Positions 44,340-54,540 of a stretch of 64,000 nucleotides of DNA are shown in pieces. Origin of the DNA: Tuctoria greenei (Eukaryota; Streptophyta; Magnoliopsida; Poales; Poaceae); assembly GCA_036927565.1 (NCBI GenBank), contig JAYESD010000002.1, forward strand, positions 230,165,605 through 230,229,604, in the 5' to 3' direction. The notes beneath the pieces are model-generated. The model made no database searches. It was not told the origin of the DNA and saw nothing but the letters and a program-made list of their open reading frames with translations. The first letter of the stretch is position 1; each line of letters opens with the position of its first letter. The position numbers and the translations under genes were made by a program.

Positions 44340-45546
44340 GGGTGGTGCCATGCGATGCGGTACCCAACAACACACACGAAAAAAATACGAGAAAATACAA
44401 AGTTTTATTTATAGAAACAGTGGAAGTATTTTACAATACTTAATATACGGTGGAAGTCATACTCATAACTAAACTCTCACCCTAGCTATGCAAAAGTGCA
44501 GCCATCCAACCCAGGGACGCTACACAGTAGCAGCACACAACAGATCACGACGGTGTGCAGGACTCCAACTCGGTGGTACACCTCGATAGGGGCATCGCCT
44601 CCTCCTCGGACCCTTCCTCATATGTCTTACCTGCAAACAACTTAATATAGCAACCGTGAGCATAAAGGCTCATCAAGACTTAATCGTCTCACCTAATCAT
44701 GAAACTCTACATGCAGAGATACTTAACATAGGAATATATATTGCAGTAAATGACTTGCCTACATGTTGATCCTTATTTTTCAAGTTATTAGCAGCAGATT
44801 AAAGGTTCAATAAAAGTAACTTTAGTGAGCATATTATATAGCAATCATAGTTGCAAAACAATTATAATTCCATACATCATATTCTTCTAGCTTCTTCGAT
44901 ATTTACTACGTCAAAGCGCAATACTCAAATAATCGCGAGGGGCAGTGATTGCAATCAGTAGACACTCTGATAACACGTCACATACACCTACTTCGAAAGT
45001 GGAGCGAATCACACTTTAATACTCTGTTATATGCAGCAACCTTTCAAAGGAAACCCAAATGCCAAACCGATCCTTCTGTAACGGGCAGGAGGTCCTCGCA
45101 CGGAGTGTGTCTATGCTTGCCAGCAGATTTACACCTTGCTGCCCTCAACCTACTCCTATAAAACGATAGGGTAAGCCTCGACACCTAGGTTGACCAATTA
45201 TATCGGTTTCCTGGTTTCCATATAGCCAGTATGCATCTGGTACAGTTTAAAAGGGACTAGTGAGGATCAATCTATATGTGGCCATAGGGTTAAAGCCGCA
45301 CAACCACACAAGATTCAGTGCCACAGATCGATCTCGCACTAGGCGCGTTCTCACTGACGACTGGGACCCGAACTGACCTTTCTTCAACCAAGCGCCCTGG
45401 TAGCGCCCGAGCTGCTCGCGGCGGCGCTGCACCAGCCTCCCCGTCCTTTATTCTCTCTGATACTCATCGCCTAGCCATTAACCAAGGTGCTGATCACGAT
45501 GGAGAGGTCAGCGCACGCCGGCAGCGGCTAGGGTTCCCGCGGCCTT
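44340..45546 (-). repeat. Fragment related to element E
   Basis: It aligns with 1 to about 1140 in the same orientation. Shared blocks include TTTACACCTTGCTGCCCTCAA, TATAAAACG and AGCATAA/GAGCTTAA-GCTCA-type stretches. Divergence is considerable, so it is an older copy. It stops at the Copia primer-site remnant at 45547. No coding sequence. Confidence 0.6.
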
Positions 45547-45560
45547 CCTCTGATATCAAT
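45547..45560 (-). other. Copia primer-binding-site remnant outside the D LTR
   Basis: The minus strand reads ATTGATATCAGAGG, matching the Copia C primer-site context with one central change, and it abuts the LTR end at 45561. A 3' LTR should not be followed by a primer site, so this points to a second internal region once joined here. Confidence 0.6.
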
Positions 45561-46709
45561 TGAATGTAGCCTAGAGGGGGGTGAATAGGCTTTTTGATCT
45601 TTTGTCGGAACCTGAAACACTTAGCAATCTGATCAAACACAGAGAAATCAGACTAGTCCGGTGTGTGCGGACTAGATCGATCAAGTTTGATTGATGATTT
45701 CAATTCAAGTACTCTATGTAGCGTAAATTTAGTTGTAAATGAAGTATATTGCTTCAATGAAACTAGATATGGCACAAGTTAACTTTAGTTTCGATGTTTT
45801 AACATTAATTGAACAATGTCGAGCAAACCCTAGATTGCAATGAATAGTAAGAACAAAAGTAAAGACACAACGATTTTATCCCGTGGTTTGATTCCACAGA
45901 GGAAATCTACGTCCACGTTGACGAGTCCACAGGGACAAGGTCTTCACCAACCCTACAATCGCCGAGTCCTACGGAGGCCGATTCTCTTCCACTAATCACA
46001 AAGGGGTAAATCACCGTGTTCAAGGGGCCTTCTCACAAGTTGAGGGCTCCCCAAGATTTACAATTCGAAACACTACCAAACACACTCGAAAGATATGCAA
46101 TAAAACAGCGAGAGTGTGTGAGAGATCCAAAGCCAAGAGCTCAAGACATGAAGAACATGTCTCTCCTTTGATCTATGGTTAATCCTCAAGGATTTGATCT
46201 TTCTTGCATTGGATTATGTGGAGAGACATGTTTTCTGTGCTCTTGGAAGGTGTGACAGCGCACGGGGTTGAGAGTTATCATAGTAGAGTCGTGCACCTCT
46301 ATTTATACTAGGGTTTCCAAAGGTTACCGTTAGGGTTTACAAAGTCCAGACTAGTCCATGGTGGACTCCGGACTAGTCCGGTGTGCGGCGTGTGGGAAAC
46401 CCTAAGTGTCTTGAATTATCGGACTTGTCTGGCAATCGGCGGACTAGTCTGATTTTGTCTCTGGAGATGTTTGGACTAGTACGGCACATATCAGACTAGT
46501 CTGGCGTGGTGGATCCCTTAGTGAATTGAGGACAAGTCCGCACTTGAAGGACTTGTCTGATTTTAGTCAGAGGGGTTATCGTACTAGTTCGGATAATATC
46601 ACACTAGTCTAGTGTCATGAAATTCTGAGGGGCTAAGGTCAAGTCCAAAATTGGGGAACTTGTCCGAAGTTGGTTAGTGGGGATTTCGGACTAGTCCGTG
46701 GAATATCGG
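45561..46709 (-). repeat. 3' LTR of Copia D, part 1
   Basis: It begins TGAATGTAGCC (plus view) and is interrupted by Copia C at 46710. Joined with 58551-58956 it measures about 1,555 bp, equal to the C LTRs. It carries palindrome copies and a minus-strand TATA region near 46296-46306. Confidence 0.9.
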
Positions 46710-48273
46710 TGAATGTGGCCTAGAGGGGGGGGGGTGAATAGGCCTTTTTGAATTTTTTCGGAACCTGCAACACTTAACAACCAGTTTAAAACCACAGATA
46801 TCGGACTAGTCCGGTAAAGTGCGGACTAGTCCGGTGTGTACGGACTAGGTTGATTAAGTTTGATCAATTAATTTGATTCTTCAATGTATGCAGCGGAAAT
46901 ATACAATCAAATGAAGTGTTACAAGGTTATGAACCAGGTTATATCACAATCCAATCCTATATTTGATGATTCAACTTGAAGTAAGCAATAATGATTGAAA
47001 CCCTAGATTATAGTGAAGAATAAGAACGATGAACACAAAAACAAGACACAAGGATTTATCCCGTGGTTCGTCTCCCACAGAGGCAACCTACGTCCATATT
47101 GAGGAGTCCACAAAAGGACCGGGTCTTCTCCAACCCTACCCTCGTCGGATCGCCACGAAGGCCAATCCTCTTCCACTTATCACAAAGGGGTGAATAACCG
47201 AATTCAAAGGGGCCTTCTCACACGTTGAGAGCTCCCTTAGATTACAATACGAAATTCCACCAAGAACACACTCAAAAGATTACTATGAAATCACAGGAGT
47301 GTGTTAGAGAATCAAACCAAGAGCTCGATGTGGTGTTGAACGTGTCTCTCCAATGATCTAGAGTGAATCCTCAAAGGATTGATCTTTGTTGCACTTAATT
47401 TCGTAGAGAGATGTGGTTTTTGAGGCTCTTGGGAGGTGTGACGGCGCTAGGGTTCGAGAGTTAATGAAATATGACCGTGCACCTCTATTTATATGGGTTT
47501 CTAAAAGCGACCGTTAGGGTTCAGAAAGATCGGACTAGTCCGTGGTGGTCACCGAACTAGTCCGGTGTGCTGTGTGTAGCAAACTCTAAGTGTCCCGAAA
47601 TATCGGACTAGTCCGGCTAGGAGCGGACTTGTCCGATTTTGCTTCTGGAAATCTTCGAACTAGTCCGATAGTCATCAGACTTGTTCGGACATGTGAAACC
47701 CTAAGTGTATTGGGTGACAAGTCCACACTTGGAGGACTTGTCCGATTTCGTTCAGAGGGTTTTTCGGACTAGTCCGTGCAAATATCGGACTTGTACGATT
47801 TAGACCAGAGAGAATATCGGACTAGTTCAGTTGTGATCGGACTTGTCCGATTTTGTGTGACTTGTGAAGTGTTTTGAGGACTAGTCCGCACTGGGGAGGA
47901 CTAGTCCGATTCTAGTCAGAGAGATATCGGACTAGTCCGACGGATATCGGACTTGTCCGATTTTGTGCAGAGAGGATATCGGACTAGTCCGGTGACATTC
48001 AGACTAGTCCAGTCCTGTGTAACTTTGTGCAATGTGTGTGTATAATTGTGATTGAGCTCTTGGCGTGAGTTTCCTTAACACACTCCATACACAATGATCT
48101 ACTATTCTTTTTCCTTGAGCTCATTTCCACTTTGCTCCTCAATTCTTTCTTCTTTTTGGCACTTTGCTTATTTTGCTATTAAAACATGTGCTCATCTCAA
48201 CAAAGAGGTTAGGATCCCAATTGCTTGTCATAAATCATCCAAAACCTACAAGGGATTCCTAGATGCACTTTCA
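46710..48273 (-). repeat. 3' LTR of Copia C
   Basis: This is the partner of 56998-58545. The palindrome array is at 47531-48015 and the TATA-like motif near 47487-47496. It is preceded on the minus strand by the polypurine tract (48274-48290). Confidence 0.95.
47531..48015 (-). promoter_or_regulatory. Helically phased palindrome array in Copia C U3 (3' LTR)
   Basis: About 19 copies of GGACTAGTCC or GGACTTGTCC (some with one or two changes) lie here. Starts include 47605, 47625, 47657, 47677, 47734, 47766, 47787, 47819, 47839, 47878, 47898, 47929, 47949, 47981 and 48001, with spacings mostly 20-21 or 31-32. Two palindromes form a unit of about 52 bp. The position just upstream of the TATA box suggests an enhancer for a dimeric regulator. 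Confidence 0.75.
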
Positions 48274-48290
48274 ATCTTCCCTTTTTGGTG
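48274..48290 (-). other. Polypurine tract of Copia C
   Basis: The minus strand reads CACCAAAAAGGGAAGAT immediately before the 3' LTR start TGAAAGTGCATC. The D equivalent is at 58957-58974. Confidence 0.8.
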
Positions 48291-48734
48291 ATTGATGACA
48301 ACTAATTGAGATTTCACAAAACATGATAAAAGTTGATATTTTCATAAAGTATGCACATATGAGTTTACAATACATCAAACAATAAAACATAATCCATATG
48401 TGCATTGTTTATGGTGGGATGCATAACTAAGTACATTAAAACACTAAGAATGACATAATTGACATTAATCAACCATAAGCAAGCATATATGTCATTCCAG
48501 GAGCAAAATCACAGATTTTAACAAGTACTTCTCTAAAGATCATAACATTGCATCATAGAACCATAATTATCTTAAGAACAAGTTAAAGCTATACAACTCA
48601 CAAAATAGTCAAAAAGCATAAAAGAGAGCTCTCTCCTCGCATCCTACAGCTAAGGCTAAGACTCCCCCTCAATCTCTCCCCCTTTGGCATCAAGGCACCA
48701 AAAAGAAGGAGAGGAGGGTCCTAAGGTCTTCACT
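48291..48734. other. AT-rich spacer before the Copia C 3' LTR
   Basis: No gene is seen. It contains GCATCCCACCATAAA (minus strand), also found at about 10158-10172 in the plus-strand remnant. This supports the assignment of that remnant. Confidence 0.5.
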
Positions 48735-50385
48735 CTTCGCCGTCGGTCCTCTCATCGTCGTCTTCGTCATCTTCATCTTCAGATTGATGAGGAGGAGGAG
48801 GAGGTGTGGAGCCACTCGAGCCCCCAATGCCAAAGTAGTCAAGCTCAGAGGGGGTCAAGGGCCCGAGCTCAGTGATGTCTGGGTTGGAGTCCTCAGAAAT
48901 CACTGGAGATACAATGGGGTCGATCTACAGCTTCTAACAAATTTGCTTCACATTTGCCTTCACGTACTTCATGTCTTCCTTTCTTTTCTTGTTCAGTTTG
49001 TGGGCCCTCACTTCGGCCTTCTTGCAGGAAGCGAAGATGGCAGCCAGGTATTTGAAGATTCCACTGGTTGATCCCCTTTGAGGGGCTACCCTACTAGCAG
49101 GGCAGCTCTTGCATCTTCAGATCTTCTTGCCGGTGCCTCAGGACTGGAGGCCGGCGAGGGAGCAGCCTGGATACTTGGCTTCTGAGTCATGTGAGGCCTC
49201 AAAGGTAGATGCTCCACATCCTTGACAAATTCGATCCCGGTGACCTTCTCGATCACAAACATTAGATATGGGGCATACCCACAAGACTTGTTGGGTGTGC
49301 AAGAGATGTTCACCATATCATTCCAAATGTAGTCCATGACGTCAAACTGACGGTCCTTGCATATGACCCTCATCAGGGTCCGGAGGTAGCCCTGCACACT
49401 CCCAGCATCTCCATCCTTGGGAGCTATTATCTTCCTCAAAACTCTGTTCAACACCACAAAGAATGGCTTCATGTTCTTTGTGGATGGGGGTTGAACTTGG
49501 AGTTTGGATCATATAAGAACTTCATCTTATCCTTCTCAATGACACCTATGTTGTGTATGATTAAGCAGTCAGATCTTAGGTGTCAAGGTGAAGCAGGCTT
49601 GCAAAGTATTCTTGAGTGATACTGTACTTGGATCCATGAGTCATCCAAGTAACACTTTCCTCATCTTCACCGGAGAAGTGGCAAGTTGCAAAGAACTGTG
49701 CAATCACTTCATCATTCTAGTTATTCCTGAAGGCAAAAAGACCCTTCAGGCCATGCCTCTCAATGGCTTGCACGACTTCAGTGAACGGGGAGCAGCCCTT
49801 CTTCTCAAAATGTGCCCAGTCGATCCATTGACTGCGCACAACTGGTGTCTTTATTGGGTGATACATAGATTTGTAGAAATCAGCATGGAAGTTGCACCAA
49901 AATCTTCCATCGGCAGCTTGCTTCGGTCGGCCATACCAATCAACGCTTCTCAATTTTGCCGCCGAATCACTGCCCTTCCTGTTGAACTTCTCTTCAGTGG
50001 GGTCCCGGACCCCTTCCCTTGGAGCATGGAGTTTCAACGGGCCAACTGGACACGTCGCTATCCCTTTGCCCTTGCCTTTGGCTAGGCGGGCACTTGCCGA
50101 GCTAGAGCCACCGCCGGTGGTGGCCCTAGAAGCTGGCACCTTGGAGGCTGGCTTCTTTGCTAGCACTTTCCTCCGAGCCTGTGGAGGAGACGGAGCTGGC
50201 TCGGAAGGTCTCTCTTGGAGCTTCTTGCCAAGACTTGTCGAGGTCTGAGGTGCCACCTCGTGGTCCATCTCAGCCTCAAAGTCGGAGACTTCATTGCCCG
50301 GGCTCGAAATGACCTGAGAATGAGTGGCATGATTGAGAATGAATGGTACAAGGCATAGGTATGGAAGGATAGCAAGGAATTGCAT
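48735..50385 (-). pseudogene. Copia C 3' ORF (putative plant transposon protein-like)
   Basis: The ORF lies in the envelope position of Maximus/SIRE elements. The frame at 49717-50385 has a basic Ala/Pro/Lys-rich N-terminus, then RSVDWYGRPKQ, FYKSMYHPIKTPVVRSQWIDW and IERHGLKGLFAFRNN. After a frame break, 49086-49472 has VLNRVLRKIIAPKDGD, DYIWNDMVNISC and GYAPYLMFVIEKVTG. The broken tail to 48735 ends acidic. It resembles the family called 'putative plant transposon protein' (PF20167, from memory). No signal peptide or membrane segment is convincing, so it is not a typical envelope. Function unknown. Copy D encodes the same protein. Confidence 0.7.
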
Positions 50386-51289
50386 TGAGGAATTGAAAAG
50401 TTAGGTTTTGAGTACAGAAAAATCGGACTTGTCCGGTGCACAGGCACGGACTAGTTCGGGGGACCAGACTTGTCCATGTATGGACCGGACAAGTCCGGTA
50501 TTCATCCTAAAAAACCTAAGCTACCAGTCACATGGTGATTCCTAATGCACAACAAGCGTAGCATAAACGTAATACATCAAGGAGGCATGTATATAGTGAG
50601 ATATGCTAGGCTATTCGATCAACAATGAAGAAATTGGGAATTTCTAGGGTTTGAGTGAAAATTACTGAAGAAATCGATTGATGCTAGAAGAGGAGGGTGT
50701 TGAAGTTCGGACTTGTCCGTGAACTTCAATCTTCGAGCAAGGATGCTTGATCTCCACCCAAATGCGAAGCTTTTTGGTGGAGGGGATGCAAAATCGCCTT
50801 GGGAGCTCGAGTGGAAGAGAGAGAACGCGTGAGGCAAGAGTGGAGGTGAATGAATTAGGGTTTGGCGGCGGCTAGGGTTATGGACACGAAAAATCGGACA
50901 AGTCCGGAGATGACCAAATTAGTCCGAACTTTTCAGAGGACTATATCGGACTAGTCCGTTGTATACCGGACTAGTCCGGCCTAACTGGCACTCTGCGGAC
51001 TAGTCTGCATGGGCGGACTAGTCCGGGTAAACACGGACTAGTCCGTGGTCACCAGGTAAGAATTGCTTAGCCCATTCATATATATTTGAAGGTACATATT
51101 TAGAGAATAGGGAGGCAAATAAAATCAAATAATCTTGATGAATATGACCAGTAAGCATACAACAATCAAGCAATGATCATAATTCTCCAAGATCTAGTAA
51201 TGACATAGTTTTTTTCGGAGAAAATTGAGAGAGATGATTTTTAGAATCCAATCAACATATTTGAAGAATTCATACAGGTATGCAACATT
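50386..51289 (-). promoter_or_regulatory. Non-coding palindrome region before the Copia C 3' ORF
   Basis: Palindromes cluster at 50900-51050, 50705-50720 and 50411-50505. They flank a pyrimidine-rich, gene-leader-like stretch (minus strand: AACCCTAATTCATTCACC, then TTCTCTCTCTTCC, about 50810-50870). Copy D has the equivalent layout (61925-62510) with the leader-like part also conserved. This would suit an internal promoter for the 3' ORF; no TATA box is seen. Confidence 0.45.
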
Positions 51290-53379
51290 TCAAGCCACAC
51301 TCCGAGCATCAAGGATATTTAGTTCATTTTGGAGTTCACAAAAGCGCTTTTCATCAAGTGGCTTGGTGAATATGTCGGCCAATTGCTTTTGAGTGTTGAC
51401 ATGGGAAATAGCTATGTCTCCTTTCATGGAATGATCTCTCAAAAAGTGATGTCTTATATCTATGTATTTAGTTCTGGAGTGCTCAACTGGGTTGTGGGCA
51501 ATTTTGATGGCACTCTCATTGTCACAAAGGAGTGGAATATGGTTCATATTGTAACCATAATCTCTTAGAGTTTGTCGCATCCAAAGAAGTTGTGCACAAC
51601 AACTCCCGGCTGCAACATACTCCGCTTCGGCTGTGGATAAGGCAATGGAATTTTGTTTCTTGGAGGACCAAGAAACTAAGGATCTCCCTAGGAATTGGCA
51701 TGTACCGGAGGTGCTTTTTCTATCTACTTTGCACCCGACATAATCTGCATCGGAGTAACCAATGAGATTGAATTTTGAGACTTTTGGGTACCAAAGACCA
51801 AGGTTGGGTGTATGAACTAAATATCTCAAGATCCTTTTTACGGCTGTCAAGTGACATTCCTTAGGATTGGCTTGAAATCTTGCACACAAACATACACTCA
51901 ACATAATATCTGGCCTAGATGCACATAAATAGAGTAGAGATCCAATCATGGAGCGATATACCTTTTGGTCAACTCTAGGTCCATCTTCATTGAGATCCAA
52001 GTGGCCATTCGTTGCCATGGGGGTCTTTATGGGCTTCGCCTTGTCCATACCAAACTTCTTAAGTATGTCCTGCGTGTACTTGGTTTGGCTTATGAATGTC
52101 CCTTCCTTTTGTTGCCGCACTTGGAATCCCAAGAAGTACTTTAGTTCTCCCATCATTGACATTCAAACCTGTCTATCATGATTTTTCTAAATTCCTCACA
52201 AAAAGATTGATTAGTTGACCCGAAGATTATATCATCAACATAAATTTGACAAATAATAAGATCATTGTCAAAATTATTTGTAAATAGTGTATAATCTACT
52301 TTGCCAATTTTAAAGCCATTTTCAATTAAGAAATCTCTAAGACACTCATACCAAGCTCTAGGAGCTTGTTTGAGGCAGTAGAGAGCCTTACGCAATTTAA
52401 ATATGTGGTCGGGGAACTCTTCGTCTTCAAACCCGGGGGGTTGCTCCACATACACCTCCTCCTTGATTGGTTCATTGAGGAAGGCGCTTTTCACATCCAT
52501 TTGACACAGCTTGAAATCATTGTGAGTAGCATATGCAAGTAATATTCTAATAGATTCAAGTCTAGCTACTGGAGCAAAGGTCTCATCGAAATCCAAACCT
52601 TCGACTTGTGAATACTCTTTGGCCACAAGTCGTGCCTTGTTCCTTGTTACCACCCCGTGTTCGTCTTGTTTGTTGCGGAAGACCCACTTGGTGCCGACGA
52701 TGTTTGCATTGGGTCTTGCCACAAGTTCCCACACCTCGTTCTGCTTGAAGTTGTTCAATTCTTCTTGCATTGCCACCACCCAGTTCGGGTCCTTCAATGC
52801 ATCCTCAACCCTGCGCGGTTCCAAAAAGGATACAAACAAATAGTGCTCACAAAAGTTATCTATGCGAGATCTAGTGGTTACTCCCTTTTGGATGTCATTG
52901 ATGATATTGTCGATTGGGTGATCCCTTTGGACGCATTGGTGTACTCTTGGGTGTGGCACTTGAGGCGTTGTATCTTCATGATCATCTTCTTCTCCCCCTA
53001 AGTGATTGCCATCGTTGACTTGTTGATTATCTTCGTATTCTTGTGGTTGATCTTGTGCTGAAGCTCCCTCTTGATCATTGACCTCCTCTTGTGGTTTATC
53101 TTCCTCATGTACGTGTGGAGGTGGCTCTTGTGGTCGAACTTCACCTAGAGCCATTCTTTTCAATGCTTGACAAGGAGCTTCTTCTTTACCTAGTTCACAT
53201 GGATCAACTTGCTCCTTTTGGGAGCCATTAGTCTCATCGAACACTACGTCACATGCTACTTCAACAAGTTCGGAGGTCTTGTTGAAAACACGATAGGCGT
53301 AAGTGTTCGAATCATAACCAAGCAAGAAACCTTTATCGGACTTCGAAGTGAAATTTGAAGTCCTAGGCTTCTTATTCAA
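51290..53379 (-). pseudogene. Copia C reverse transcriptase and RNase H
   Basis: The frame at 52153-53379 (408 residues) has an acidic Gln/Glu/Asp-rich linker. The RVT_2 domain follows: WVFRNKQDEHG, FDETFAPVARLESIR, MDVKSAFLNE (catalytic D), GFEDEEFPDHIFKLRKALYC and YVDDIIFGST (YVDD). A one-base-type frameshift near 52160 leads to 51290-52162, with MIGSLLYLCASRPDIMLSV, the RNase H stretch IGYSDADYVGCK, STAEAEYVAA, LCDNESAIKIA and the usual end QLADIFTKPLDE. Apart from the shift, all catalytic motifs are present. Confidence 0.93.
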
Positions 53380-53403
53380 GATATAACATGGAGAACTGAA
53401 AAC

Positions 53404-54540
53404 TCAAAAATATGAAATATTTGGTTTGTTACCGGTGAATAGCTCATAGGATGTCTTCTTGAGTAGTCGATGAAGATAAAGTTGATTTACGGTGCAGCAA
53501 GCGGTGTTAATCGCTTCCGCCCAAAATCGATCCGAGGTCTTGTACTCATCGAGCATTGTTCTTGCCATCTCTATGAGTGTTCGGTTCTTTCTTTCGGCAA
53601 CTCTGTTTTGTTGTGGAGAGTACGGTGCTGAAAATTCGTGCTTTATGCCTTCTTCATCAAGGTACTCCTCCACTTGTGTGTTCTTGAACTCCATGCAGTT
53701 GTCGCTTCGAATGTTCTTGATTGTCAATGAGAATTCGTTTTGAGCTCGCTTGAAGAACTTCTTGAGTATTCCTTGTGTTTCTGACTTATCATGCAAAAAG
53801 AAAATCCCTTTGAAGCGAGAAAAATCATCAACAACTACTAAACCATATTTGTTACCGCCGATGCTTATGTGGGCAATTGGACCAAACAAGTCCATGTGTA
53901 GTAGCTCGAGCGGTCTTGTTGTAGTCATGACGTTTTTGGCGGGGTGAGGTGCTCCAACTTGCTTCCCGGCTTGGAACGCGCTACAAGGCCTGTCTTTCTC
54001 AAATACAACATCCTTTAAACCTCGGATGTGATCGCCTTTGAGGAGTTTTTGAAGGTTCCTCATACCAACATGCACTAGTCGTCTATGCCACAGCCAACCC
54101 ATGTTGGTCTTTGCAATCAAGCATGTGTCAAGTTCAACTTTATCCTTGTTGAAGTCAACAAGATAAAGCTTTCCCTTTGGCATACCCTTGAATGCAACGG
54201 AAACATCACTCCTCCTAGAAACGGTCACACCCTCGTTAGTGAACAAACAATTATAACCTTTGTCGCATAATTGAGATATGGACAGCAGGTTATAATCTAA
54301 GGATTCAACATGTAAAACATGAGAAAGTGTGTGTTTAGAAGATATTGTAATTTTACCGTTACCGAGCACCTTTCCTTGACTATTATCTACAAAGTAGATG
54401 CCCTCGTTTGGGTCCTCATTTTCTTCATATTCCACGAACATTCTTCTTTCTCCGGTCATATGGTTGGTGCAGCCACTGTCTAGCACCCATTTAGATCCAC
54501 CCGAGGAATAGGCCTGCAAAAACAAATTATGCTTTGGTTT
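53404..54540 (-). pseudogene. Copia C protease and integrase
   Basis: The frame is open from the gag end, with no clear ATG, so a frameshift or splicing would be needed. It has the protease motif WVLDSGCTNHMTG, GAG-pre-integrase (WHRRLVHVGMRNLQKLLKGD) and the integrase core: HMDLFGPI (D), IRSDNCMEF (D; the usual NGxEF altered) and NRVAERKNRTLIEM (E). A TGA at 53404-53406 interrupts the frame before RT; the next codons continue in the same frame. Family roles: polyprotein processing and cDNA insertion. Confidence 0.9.

Noticed and set aside
47531..48015. CRISPR-like repeat array
   Set aside because: This is eukaryotic LTR sequence. Repeats are 10-bp palindromes with degenerate, non-unique spacers and sit in U3 upstream of a TATA box.
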